The notes: generated by a model from the letters alone, not told the origin. A stretch of 11,884 nucleotides of DNA from Hyphomonadaceae bacterium UBA4763 (GCA_002403455.1 DHHV01000056.1:1-11884), one strand, 5' to 3'. Positions 1 through 6,092 are shown, numbered from the stretch's first letter. Made by a program: numbers and translations.

Positions 1-323
1 CCATCGCCAATTCGACGGCGGTGCTGGTCAACAGCGCCGCCCAACCGAAAAACCCGATCGAAGCGGTTTTTCGCCCCTTTGTCACTGTGCGTCGGCAGAC
101 CCCGGAGATCGAGGAAGCCCGCGATCTGCTCGTCCGCGCCAGAACGCGGTTGGAGGCGGGCGATCTTGCTGGCGCCGTCGCCGATCTTGGCCGGTTGCGG
201 GGCGACGCCGGCAAAACCGCGGCGGCCTGGCTGACCAGCGCCCGGCGGCGGACCGACGCCGAAGCGCAATTTGCCGCCCTGCGCGAAAGTCTCTGGCGCC
301 GCGCAAAGCTTTCCGAGGACTAG
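1..323 (+). CDS. Mitofilin-family (COG4223-like) inner-membrane protein, C-terminal part only
   Basis: The open frame runs in from the left edge of the window (first full codon at 3) and stops with TAG at 321-323, so only about 106 C-terminal residues are visible. They are rich in Ala, Arg and Leu, helical, and contain a segment reading LEAGDLAGAVADLGRL, followed by a conserved-looking AAWLTSARRR stretch. This alternation is typical of the C-terminus of the alphaproteobacterial mitofilin-like protein encoded between hemD and hemY. In that family an N-terminal membrane anchor and a long coiled coil lie upstream, here outside the window. The hemY start follows three bases after the stop and its ribosome site lies inside this gene, so the two are co-transcribed. 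The GTG at 21 is an internal codon and not a credible start. The family call rests on position and composition; the exact role is unknown. Confidence 0.7.
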   Translation, partial: IANSTAVLVNSAAQPKNPIEAVFRPFVTVRRQTPEIEEARDLLVRARTRLEAGDLAGAVADLGRLRGDAGKTAAAWLTSARRRTDAEAQFAALRESLWRRAKLSED

Positions 324-326
324 GCC

Positions 327-1820
327 ATGGTGCGGATCATCGTCGTCACCTTGCTGATGCTGACAGTGGCGCTGTGCGCGATTTGGGTGGCGAGCCATCC
401 TGGCCTGATCCGGCTGACCTGGCTTGGCTATGAGACCGAAACGAGCGTCGCCTTTGCCTTCGTGGCGTTGGTGCTGCTGGTCGGCATTTTGACCGGCTTG
501 TGGCGGCTGGGCTTTTGGCTGGCCGGTATGCCAGAGCGCGCGCGGGTGGCCGCAGCGGCCAAGGAAAAGGACAAATCGCGGGCGGCGTTTGCGCAGGCGC
601 TGATCGCGTTTGAGGCCGGCGATACGCAGGATTTGCGGAAATTCTCGGCGCGGATCGGCGAGGCGATCGATGACGCGCGGCTCGCGCTGATGATGCGGGC
701 GCGATCGGCCGAGGCGGCGGGCGATCTGCAAGAAGCCGAGAAGATCTATCTTGATTTGCTGGAGCGCAAAGACGGCGCCTTGTTGGCCCGCCGGGGACTT
801 GCCAATCTCGCCGCCAAACGCGGCGATCGCGCCAAGGCGCTCGACCATGCGCGGGCGGCCATTCCGCTGTCGCGGCACGCCAAATGGGCGTTCACGATGA
901 CCTTCGAGCTGTTGGTCGAACGCGGCGAGTGGCTGGAAGCGCTGGAAACGCTCGAGGACGGGGAAAAACTCGGGCATATCAAAAACCCGGTCTTGGGCCG
1001 GCGCCGGGCGGTGTGTTATTGCGCGGCCTCCGCGCAGGCCGAGCGCGGCGGCGATCTGGAGGAGGCGCTGGAGCGCGTCCAAAAGGCGCAAAAACTGGCG
1101 CCCGGCTTTGCGCCGGCGGCGGCGATGGCGGCGCGGCTGCTGGCAATGGCCGGCAAGCCGCAAAAGGCCGCCGAAATGTTGGAACAGGCCTGGGAAGAGG
1201 CGCCGCATCCGGCGCTGGCTTTGGCTTATCGCGATCTGAAGCCACATGAATCGCGCCAAGAGCGCGCCCTGCGCATGGCGGTGCTGACCCGCAAAAAGCC
1301 CAATCACCGCGAAAGCCGGATCATCCTGGTCGAGCAGGCCGGTCTTAGCCAAGACTTTGACGAGGCTGAACGCCTGCTCGGCGATTTGATCGAAGACGGC
1401 GCCACCTCGCGGTTATGCGGCTTGATGGCCGAGCTGGCGCGGGCGCGGGGGGATGAGTCGAATGCGCGCGCGTGGATGAGCCTCGCGCTCTCCGCCCCGC
1501 GCGAGGCCGATTGGTCCGATCTCGACCCCGATGGCCGCTCGTTCAATTACACCGACAAGGATTGGGCGCGCATGGTGTTTTCCTATGGCGATGACGGCGC
1601 GCTCGCCCATCCGCGCCAGGAACATGCCGGGCAGGCGCTGGCCGGGGCGCGGCCCTTGGCGCTCGGCCCGCCGCGCAACGGGCAAAACGGCCAAGACGCC
1701 ATTATCGCCAAGGCCGCGCAGGACTTGACGCTCAGCCCGCAGCCTCCCGTCGATTACGCGCCTGTCGATGGCGATGAGGGCGATGGCGTCGCCGGCCCCA
1801 TGTCGCCGAACCGACGCTGA
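327..1820 (+). CDS. hemY: HemY, TPR-containing inner-membrane protein of the heme gene cluster
   Basis: The 497-residue protein begins with two hydrophobic helices (about residues 4-22 and 41-66) joined by a short loop containing RLTWLGYE, the usual start of the HemY N-terminal domain. A soluble helical part with TPR-like repeats follows (about 120-300 and 330-390; for example AGDLQEAEKIYLDLL at 131-145). Near the C-terminus is the block DWSDLDPDGRSFNYTDKDWA (395-414) and then a low-complexity tail, as in alphaproteobacterial homologues. Family members are membrane proteins of unclear biochemical role that co-occur with hemC and hemD; this is not the Bacillus protoporphyrinogen oxidase also called HemY. 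GAGGA at 315-319 is well placed for the ATG at 327. Translation is probably coupled to the gene before it, and a hairpin terminator follows the stop. Confidence 0.9.
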   Translation: MVRIIVVTLLMLTVALCAIWVASHPGLIRLTWLGYETETSVAFAFVALVLLVGILTGLWRLGFWLAGMPERARVAAAAKEKDKSRAAFAQALIAFEAGDTQDLRKFSARIGEAIDDARLALMMRARSAEAAGDLQEAEKIYLDLLERKDGALLARRGLANLAAKRGDRAKALDHARAAIPLSRHAKWAFTMTFELLVERGEWLEALETLEDGEKLGHIKNPVLGRRRAVCYCAASAQAERGGDLEEALERVQKAQKLAPGFAPAAAMAARLLAMAGKPQKAAEMLEQAWEEAPHPALALAYRDLKPHESRQERALRMAVLTRKKPNHRESRIILVEQAGLSQDFDEAERLLGDLIEDGATSRLCGLMAELARARGDESNARAWMSLALSAPREADWSDLDPDGRSFNYTDKDWARMVFSYGDDGALAHPRQEHAGQALAGARPLALGPPRNGQNGQDAIIAKAAQDLTLSPQPPVDYAPVDGDEGDGVAGPMSPNRR

Positions 1821-1831
1821 CGCCTTGTACG

Positions 1832-1856
1832 AAAAATGACGGGTGCGTCATTTTTT
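1832..1856 (+). terminator. Intrinsic terminator of the hemY operon
   Basis: A ten-base left arm (1832-1841, AAAAATGACG) pairs with the right arm at 1846-1855 across a four-base GGTG loop, and the right arm merges into a run of six T. It lies 11 bases after the hemY stop. The lower stem is only A-T pairs, so the stable core is five or six pairs. The poly-A on the left makes the structure nearly symmetric, but no minus-strand gene ends here. Confidence 0.7.
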
Positions 1857-1859
1857 GAT

Positions 1860-1888
1860 TTGCAAGTTGGGAACCGTTTCGTCATGAT
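1860..1888 (+). promoter_or_regulatory. Candidate promoter of the diiron-protein gene
   Basis: TTGCAA at 1860-1865 and CATGAT at 1883-1888 are separated by 17 bases, each matching four of six housekeeping consensus bases, and would start transcription near 1895. A competing reading is an ECF-sigma type pair: GGAAC at 1870-1874 and TCTAA at 1894-1898. Between the start point and the ATG lies an inverted repeat, ATGATGA (1884-1890) and TCATCAT (1904-1910) with a 13-base spacer, which could act as an operator or as a leader stem. Since a terminator precedes, a promoter is needed here, but which one is used cannot be decided from the sequence. Confidence 0.35.
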
Positions 1889-1925
1889 GAGGCTCTAACG
1901 AGATCATCATTGCGGGAGTGCGCCC

Positions 1926-3065
1926 ATGGCTGACGGTTTTTCGCCAATCCGGCATATCACCAAGGACGAGGCCTATGACGCGGTCCGTCCGGACGACTTC
2001 GCGCCGCATCTGGCGGTGGATCGGCACGCGACGCGCTCGACGGCGTTCGACAAGATCATCTCGGCGACCCATGACCATTTCTGGGACCCACTCGATCCGA
2101 AATATATCGATTTTTCCGAGCCCTTTGACATGGAAAATGTCATGATGGTGCCGGAAGATCTGGTGCCGGCGCTGAAGACGCGGCTGGTCGATGCACATTT
2201 CAGCGACCGCAAGCAGCGGGTCGCCTTTGTCAACGAAGCAACGCGCTGGTCGCTGTCGGCGATTTTGCATGGCGAGCAAGGCGCGCTGAACCTGTCGGCG
2301 TCGCTGGTGCATGTGCTGCGCGATCCGGGCGCGCAGGAATACGCCGCCAATCAGGCGCGCGAAGAAGCGCGCCACGTCACCGCCTTTGCGAAATATATCC
2401 GCGCCCGCTGGGGTGCGCCAGTCGAATGCGGCGAGACTTTACGCAATCTCTTGCAGGAGATCGTTCACGCGCCGGAAGTCTATAAAAAGATCGTCGGCAT
2501 GCAAATGCTGATCGAAGGCCTCGCCATGGGCGCGTTTGCGACCTATTACCAAGAGACCCATGATCCGTTATTGCGCAAATTGTGCCAATTGGTGATGACG
2601 GACGAGGCGTTCCACCACAAGTTCGGCAAAATCTGGGCCGACCGCACCATTCCAAAGCTGGATGCGGATGAGCACGCCTTGATCGAGGATTGGGCGGCGC
2701 ATTGCTTTCAGACCTTGCTGTTCAATTTGATCAATCCGCTGCAAATGGCGGACGTCTATCGCAAATTCGGGCTCGACCCGATGGAAGTGATGGCGGCTTA
2801 TCAAGAGACGATGACGGACGACACCCGTCGCGAGGAAATGAAAAAAGCCGCCAATATCTTCCGGGTTTTGGTGAAAACCCTGCTGAATGCCGGGATTATC
2901 ACCGACCGAACCCGCAATTTCTACGCGATGTATGTCGATCTGAATGAATTGCGCGGCGAGGGTGATGAAATGGTCGGCGACGCCATTGCCGAATCCGGCA
3001 TTGCCTATTTGCAGACGATCAATTTCTACAATCGCAGCGAGGCGTTGCGCCAAGCGGCGGAATAA
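1926..3065 (+). CDS. Ferritin-like (R2/AurF-type) diiron protein, function unknown
   Basis: The 379-residue soluble protein has the full set of ligands for a carboxylate-bridged diiron site in a four-helix bundle: E117 (HGEQGALN), E147 and H150 (EExRH, residues 146-150), E197 (LIEGLAMG), and E227 and H230 (DEAFHH, 226-231). The Glu to ExxH spacing is 30 residues in both halves, as in ribonucleotide-reductase R2, acyl-ACP desaturases and AurF-type N-oxygenases. No signal peptide or membrane helix is visible. The site predicts oxygen-dependent oxidation or oxygenation, or a redox or iron-handling role; the substrate cannot be read from the sequence. The start at 1926 has GGGAG at 1914-1918. The gene stands alone between a terminator and cobS. 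It is longer than storage ferritins (about 160-180 residues), which argues against simple iron storage. The superfamily call is firm, the function open. Confidence 0.75.
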   Translation: MADGFSPIRHITKDEAYDAVRPDDFAPHLAVDRHATRSTAFDKIISATHDHFWDPLDPKYIDFSEPFDMENVMMVPEDLVPALKTRLVDAHFSDRKQRVAFVNEATRWSLSAILHGEQGALNLSASLVHVLRDPGAQEYAANQAREEARHVTAFAKYIRARWGAPVECGETLRNLLQEIVHAPEVYKKIVGMQMLIEGLAMGAFATYYQETHDPLLRKLCQLVMTDEAFHHKFGKIWADRTIPKLDADEHALIEDWAAHCFQTLLFNLINPLQMADVYRKFGLDPMEVMAAYQETMTDDTRREEMKKAANIFRVLVKTLLNAGIITDRTRNFYAMYVDLNELRGEGDEMVGDAIAESGIAYLQTINFYNRSEALRQAAE

Positions 3066-3066
3066 C

Positions 3067-3111
3067 GCGCAAGTGCAGGATACGGCGCGAGCGGCGAAAA
3101 GCCTCTTGCGC
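3067..3111 (+). other. Structured intergenic element between the diiron gene and cobS
   Basis: GCGCAAG at 3067-3073 is perfectly complementary to CTTGCGC at 3105-3111, and AGG (3077-3079) can extend the stem with CCT (3102-3104) leaving a three-base bulge. No T-run follows, so it is not a typical intrinsic terminator. It begins two bases after the diiron-protein stop and could stabilise the transcript end or be a weak terminator. The rest of the 102-bp gap shows no cobalamin riboswitch and no convincing promoter. Confidence 0.3.
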
Positions 3112-3167
3112 TGGCGCGCACGCGCAGCGTAACCAGGGGACGTGTTGCACCCCAGGGAAAAACTTTG

Positions 3168-4160
3168 ATGGCAGAGCGCGCGTCACCGCCGCTGGAGCAG
3201 CTCGTTCCGACGACGCAAGTCGACGTGCGCGCGGCCTTCGGCATCGACAAAGACATGCAAGTGGCGGGGTTCGCTGAGCGCAGCGAATATGTGCCCGAAC
3301 TCGATCCGGCCTATCGGTTCGACCCGCAGACGACTTTGGCGATCTTGGCGGGCTTTCAGCATAATCGCCGCGTTATGGTGCAGGGCTATCACGGCACCGG
3401 CAAGTCGACGCATATCGAGCAGGTCGCGGCGCGGCTGAATTGGCCGATGGTGCGCGTCAATCTCGACAGCCATGTCAGCCGCATCGATCTGGTCGGCAAG
3501 GACGCCATTGTCGTCAAAGACGGCGTGCAGGTGACCGAGTTTCGCGAAGGCATGCTGCCCTGGGCGCTGCAGCGGCCGATCGCGCTGGTGTTTGACGAAT
3601 ATGACGCCGGCCGGCCAGACGTGATGTTCGTGATCCAGCGCGTGCTCGAATCGTCTGGGCGGTTGACGCTGCTCGACCAGAACAAGGTGATCCGGCCGCA
3701 TCCGAGCTTTCGGTTGTTTGCGACAACCAATACGGTTGGCCTTGGCGACACCACCGGGCTTTATCACGGCACCCAGCAATTGAACCAAGGCCAGATGGAT
3801 CGCTGGTCGATTGTCACAACGCTGAATTATCTGCCGCATGAGGTCGAAGTCGATATCGTGCTGGCCAAATCGCCGCATTATCAGCATGACGAGGGCCGCA
3901 AGATCATCGCCGCAATGGTGCGGGTGGCGGACATGACGCGCAATGCTTTCATGAATGGCGATATTTCCACCGTCATGAGCCCGCGCACGGTGATCACCTG
4001 GGCGGAGAATGCCGAGATCTTCGGCGATGTCGGTTTGGCCTTCCGAATGACCTTTTTGAACAAATGCGATGAGCTGGAGCGCGCGGCGATCGCCGAGTTT
4101 TACCAGCGCGCGTTTGGCGCCGATCTGCCGGAAGCCGCGACCCGCCTGAAAGTGGCGTAG
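3168..4160 (+). CDS. cobS: Aerobic cobaltochelatase subunit CobS (AAA+ ATPase)
   Basis: CobS forms an ATP-hydrolysing ring with CobT and works with CobN to insert cobalt into hydrogenobyrinate a,c-diamide in the oxygen-dependent cobalamin pathway, in the cytoplasm. The 330-residue product has Walker A GYHGTGKST (73-81), Walker B IALVFDE (138-144), a sensor-1 ATTN (185-188), an MDRW block with a likely arginine finger (R212) and SPRT (271-274) near sensor 2. An N-terminal segment with GFAERSEYVPELDPAYRF (34-51) is typical of CobS rather than of general MoxR ATPases, and the length is normal. The ATG at 3168 is preferred to the TTG at 3165 for its family-like start, with AGGG at 3154-3157. cobT, usually the next gene in alphaproteobacteria, is absent; a convergent hsp20 follows. 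Confidence 0.9.
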   Translation: MAERASPPLEQLVPTTQVDVRAAFGIDKDMQVAGFAERSEYVPELDPAYRFDPQTTLAILAGFQHNRRVMVQGYHGTGKSTHIEQVAARLNWPMVRVNLDSHVSRIDLVGKDAIVVKDGVQVTEFREGMLPWALQRPIALVFDEYDAGRPDVMFVIQRVLESSGRLTLLDQNKVIRPHPSFRLFATTNTVGLGDTTGLYHGTQQLNQGQMDRWSIVTTLNYLPHEVEVDIVLAKSPHYQHDEGRKIIAAMVRVADMTRNAFMNGDISTVMSPRTVITWAENAEIFGDVGLAFRMTFLNKCDELERAAIAEFYQRAFGADLPEAATRLKVA

Positions 4161-4166
4161 GCGCGC

Positions 4167-4197
4167 AAAAACGCCCCGGCGAAAGCCGCCGGGGCGT
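4167..4197 (-). terminator. Intrinsic terminator of hsp20, possibly also stopping cobS
   Basis: A ten-pair GC-rich stem (ACGCCCCGGC at 4171-4180 with 4188-4197) closes a seven-base loop. On the minus strand it is followed by a run of five T (complement of 4167-4171), so it is a canonical terminator for the heat-shock gene ending at 4221. On the plus strand there is no T-run, but the hairpin lies 10 bases past the cobS stop and may impede read-through between the convergent genes. Confidence 0.75.
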
Positions 4198-4220
4198 GCA
4201 TGTGTTGATGTTACCAGCGA

Positions 4221-4703
4221 CTAGGCGGCCTGATCATTGGCCGGGCTGACCGGCGCGTCGATCACCGGCGCTTTGGCGCTCGCCTCGCCATTGATGGCGA
4301 TCCGGCGCGGTTTGGCCGATTCGGGCAATTGCCGCACGAGCTCGATCCGCAACAGGCCGTTGCTGAGCGCCGCGCCCGTCACAAGCACGTGATCGGCGAG
4401 TTGAAAACGCCGCTCGAAACTGCGCTCGGCGATGCCGCGATGCAGATAGCGCCGCTCGCCCTCGGTCTGCGTGCGTTTTCCCTGCACGGTCAACAGGTTG
4501 TCTTTCAATTCGATGGTGAGCTCGTCCTCGGAAAAGCCAGCGACGGCCAGCTCGATCCGAAACGCGTCCTCGCGGACCTGCTCGATGTTATAGGGAGGAT
4601 AACCGCCAGTCGCGTCCAGTCGTTGGGCCTGGTCGATCAGGGAAGAAATCCGATCAAACCCGACAAGCGTGCGATAAAGCGGGGTAAGGTCGATGGTCTG
4701 CAT
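4221..4703 (-). CDS. Small heat-shock protein, Hsp20/alpha-crystallin (IbpA-like)
   Basis: The 160-residue product is a cytoplasmic ATP-independent holdase that binds unfolding proteins and passes them to Hsp70/ClpB. The N-terminus (LTPLYRTLVGFDRISSLID, 6-24) resembles class A bacterial IbpA proteins. The alpha-crystallin domain covers about 35-138, starting at YPPYNIE, with the beta-strand block ELTIELKDNLLTVQGKR (61-77) and the signature AALSNGLLRIEL (111-122). The C-terminal anchoring motif I-x-I is IAI (135-137), followed by an Ala-Pro-rich tail. AGGA at 4711-4714 (minus strand) lies seven bases before the ATG at 4703 and appears to be buried in an RNA hairpin. The gene is monocistronic and ends at a strong terminator. 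Confidence 0.93.
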   Translation of the reverse strand: MQTIDLTPLYRTLVGFDRISSLIDQAQRLDATGGYPPYNIEQVREDAFRIELAVAGFSEDELTIELKDNLLTVQGKRTQTEGERRYLHRGIAERSFERRFQLADHVLVTGAALSNGLLRIELVRQLPESAKPRRIAINGEASAKAPVIDAPVSPANDQAA

Positions 4704-4706
4704 AGG

Positions 4707-4759
4707 TCTGTCCTTTCCTTAAGCAACAGAAGTTATGGCTGTTCCGGATTTGGGCCGGA
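4707..4759 (-). promoter_or_regulatory. ROSE-like RNA thermometer in the hsp20 leader
   Basis: Read on the minus strand, UCUG (4730-4727) pairs with CAGA (4710-4707). Directly inside, UUGCU (4726-4722) faces the ribosome-binding AGGA (4714-4711) across the seven-base loop UAAGGAA. UUGCU fits the conserved UYGCU of ROSE elements, whose extra G weakens pairing with the Shine-Dalgarno sequence so that heat opens the helix. A second stem, TCCGG with CCGGA (4759-4755 and 4747-4743, seven-base loop), lies upstream in the same leader. ROSE elements are known regulators of alphaproteobacterial small heat-shock genes. The leader of about 57 bases is shorter than the multi-stem rhizobial examples. No folding energy was computed. 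Confidence 0.6.
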
Positions 4760-4766
4760 TAAGCCG

Positions 4767-4795
4767 AATAGCGCCGACCGGGATTTCTTCGTGAA
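4767..4795 (-). promoter_or_regulatory. Candidate hsp20 promoter
   Basis: On the minus strand TTCACG (4795-4790) and GCTATT (4772-4767) are 17 bases apart, giving a start near 4760, just before the first leader hairpin. The -10 partly resembles the CTAT-type -10 of alphaproteobacterial heat-shock sigma 32, but the -35 lacks its CTTG core, so the sigma factor is uncertain. Confidence 0.35.
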
Positions 4796-4813
4796 CACCC
4801 CAATGCGGCATTA

Positions 4814-4843
4814 GATGTCGACCTCGATCGGAGCGCCGACATC
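4814..4843. repeat. Inverted repeat in the hsp20/methyltransferase divergent spacer
   Basis: GATGTCG (4814-4820) and CGACATC (4837-4843) form a perfect seven-base inverted repeat around a 16-base centre that is itself partly symmetric (CGATCG at 4825-4830). It sits just upstream of the hsp20 promoter candidate, between the two divergent units, where an operator could act on either. From 4844 to 4920 I see only GC-rich sequence with short CCGGGT/CGGGTTTTG-like repetition and no gene. Confidence 0.3.
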
Positions 4844-4920
4844 GATCACTTGGGCATGGGTTGGGTGCGCTTCAAGAGCCTGAAAACGCGGATTAGCCGG
4901 GTTTGGCGGCGGGTTTTGTA

Positions 4921-4949
4921 TTGCCGGGTGCGCCGGTTTTGCGTAACTC
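4921..4949 (+). promoter_or_regulatory. Candidate promoter of the exported methyltransferase gene
   Basis: TTGCCG (4921-4926) and TAACTC (4944-4949) are 17 bases apart. The -35 extends to TTGCCGG, one mismatch from the Caulobacter-type TTGACGS, with 14 bases to a GCTANAWC-like -10 (CGTAACTC, 4942-4949). Transcription would start near 4956 and give a leader of about 65 bases with the hairpin at 4972-4999. Confidence 0.35.
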
Positions 4950-4971
4950 CCACCCCGCTGAGAGGGCTTTC

Positions 4972-4999
4972 GGCTCGACGGCAATGCGCCGTTTGAGCC
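4972..4999 (+). other. Leader hairpin upstream of the methyltransferase gene
   Basis: GGCTC (4972-4976) pairs with GAGCC (4995-4999) and ACGGC (4978-4982) with GCCGT (4988-4992), leaving a small 1x2 internal loop and a five-base AATGC loop. The hairpin ends 11 bases before the ribosome site GGAG (5011-5014), leaving that site free. It could stabilise the leader or be a protein-binding site; no known riboswitch class is recognised. Confidence 0.4.
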
Positions 5000-5020
5000 T
5001 CGTCATGATTGGAGTGATTG

Positions 5021-5986
5021 ATGCGCAACCATTTGCTGATTTCCGCAGGGATTGTTGGATTGGCGATGCTGGCGGTTCCCGTCGCGTTGAGCGATCGAGA
5101 GGCGCCGTTCTCGACGGCTGCGCGCGCCCAGAGCGCGTCGGTGACCGACACGGCGGCGTTGCAAGCCGCTGCCGCCGGCGCGTGGCGCCCCGATGCTGAA
5201 AAAGCCCGCGATCAATATCGCCATCCCGTTGAAACGCTGGCGTTCTTCGGCGTCGCGCCGAACCACACGGTCATCGAAATCACGCCCGGCGGCGGCTGGT
5301 ACACCCGCGTGATCGCGCCTTATCTGAAGACAGGCGGCGGCAAATATATCGCGGCCGGTTATGACCCCAATTCGGCCGATGCCCGGGTGAAAGCCCGCGC
5401 TGAGCAATTTGCGGCGCAATTTGCCGACAAAGACGTGTTTGGCGACATCCACTTCGCGCCTTGGGGACCGGCGGCGACGGAAGTTGCGCCGGCGAACTCG
5501 GTCGACGTGATCCTCACCTTCCGCAATATCCACAATTGGATGGGGTCGGGCTTTGACAAGAAAGCCTTTGAGCTCGCCTTTGCGGCGCTGAAACCGGGCG
5601 GGGTGTTCGGCGTGGTCGAGCACCGTCTGCCCGCCAATCGCGAGCAGGACCCGCGCGGGACCACGGGTTATGTGCATGAGGAATACGCCAAGCAATTGGC
5701 TGCCGCCGCCGGCTTTGAATTTGTCGGCGCGAGCGACGTCAACAACAATCCGAAAGACACCGCCGACCACCCGTTTGGCGTTTGGACCTTGCCCCCCGTT
5801 AGCCGCACCTCGGCCTTCGGCCAGCCGGACAATCCGCAATTTGACCGCAGCAAATTCGACGCGATCGGCGAAAGCGACCGCTTCACGCTGAAATTCCGCA
5901 AGCCGCTGAACGGCGCTGCGACGCCGCAGCCGGAACCAGCCAGCGAACCAACCGACGAAGACGGCGAGCAAGGCGGCGGGTCGTAA
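5021..5986 (+). CDS. Exported class I SAM-methyltransferase-fold protein (COG4798-like)
   Basis: The 321-residue product starts with a Sec-type signal peptide: a basic start, a hydrophobic core about 5-23, and a probable cleavage after ARA at 34-36. The mature part has a Rossmann-like methyltransferase core: motif I VIEITPGGGWYTRVIAPYL (84-102), a second acidic strand end at AGYDPN (112-117), SVDVILTFRNIHNW (160-173) near motif IV, and LKPGGVFGVVEH (190-201). These match the predicted methyltransferases of COG4798, which often have signal peptides. The C-terminal 24 residues are a Pro, Glu and Gly-rich disordered tail. The ATG at 5021 has GGAG at 5011-5014; the TTG at 5018 is rejected as too close to it. 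It is monocistronic and ends at a strong terminator. The substrate is unknown, and it is unclear whether SAM is present where the protein acts. Confidence 0.8.
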   Translation: MRNHLLISAGIVGLAMLAVPVALSDREAPFSTAARAQSASVTDTAALQAAAAGAWRPDAEKARDQYRHPVETLAFFGVAPNHTVIEITPGGGWYTRVIAPYLKTGGGKYIAAGYDPNSADARVKARAEQFAAQFADKDVFGDIHFAPWGPAATEVAPANSVDVILTFRNIHNWMGSGFDKKAFELAFAALKPGGVFGVVEHRLPANREQDPRGTTGYVHEEYAKQLAAAAGFEFVGASDVNNNPKDTADHPFGVWTLPPVSRTSAFGQPDNPQFDRSKFDAIGESDRFTLKFRKPLNGAATPQPEPASEPTDEDGEQGGGS

Positions 5987-6020
5987 GCACCGCCGCAAAC
6001 GATCAACGCCATCATCACCG

Positions 6021-6055
6021 AACCGCCGCGAAGGACACCCCCTCGCGGCGGTTTT
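6021..6055 (+). terminator. Intrinsic terminator after the methyltransferase gene
   Basis: An eleven-pair perfect stem (AACCGCCGCGA at 6021-6031 with 6043-6053) encloses an 11-base loop, and the right arm runs into four T (6052-6055). It is 34 bases past the stop codon and only 37 bases before the dapF start, so dapF should need its own promoter. Confidence 0.85.
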
Positions 6056-6057
6056 GC

Positions 6058-6086
6058 TTGGAAGCAGCGCCGAAGGCGCCTACATC
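6058..6086 (+). promoter_or_regulatory. Candidate dapF promoter giving a leaderless transcript
   Basis: TTGGAA (6058-6063, four of six -35 bases) and TACATC (6081-6086) are 17 bases apart. CCTACATC at 6079-6086 matches the Caulobacter-type -10 GCTANAWC in all but the first base. The expected start point, seven bases after the -10, is the A of the dapF ATG at 6093. The spacer contains a small GCGCC-GAA-GGCGC hairpin (6067-6079). Confidence 0.45.
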
Positions 6087-6092
6087 TGCGCG

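Noticed and set aside
3066..3167. Cobalamin riboswitch before cobS
   Set aside because: The gap is only 102 bases, too short for that riboswitch class, and no B12-box-like sequence is seen.
3183..3887. Minus-strand open frame of 234 codons opposite cobS
   Set aside because: It mirrors the codon pattern of cobS and is His- and Arg-rich with no domain.
4844..4970. Possible structural RNA gene (tRNA or SRP-like) in the GC-rich spacer
   Set aside because: No tRNA arms and no SRP core motif could be found; only short CCGGGT-type repetition is present.
4846..5151. Possible small minus-strand gene of 101 codons in the divergent spacer
   Set aside because: It runs into the signal-peptide region of the methyltransferase gene on the other strand, has no domain or convincing ribosome site, and has shadow-like composition.
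5003..5998. Minus-strand open frame of 331 codons opposite the exported methyltransferase
   Set aside because: The plus-strand frame has a signal peptide, methyltransferase motifs, a ribosome site and a terminator; the antisense product is Arg-rich and without a known fold.
6054..6092. TTG at 6054 as an earlier start for dapF
   Set aside because: It lies within the T-run of the upstream terminator and adds 13 residues before the normal N-terminus; the ATG at 6093 fits the family.
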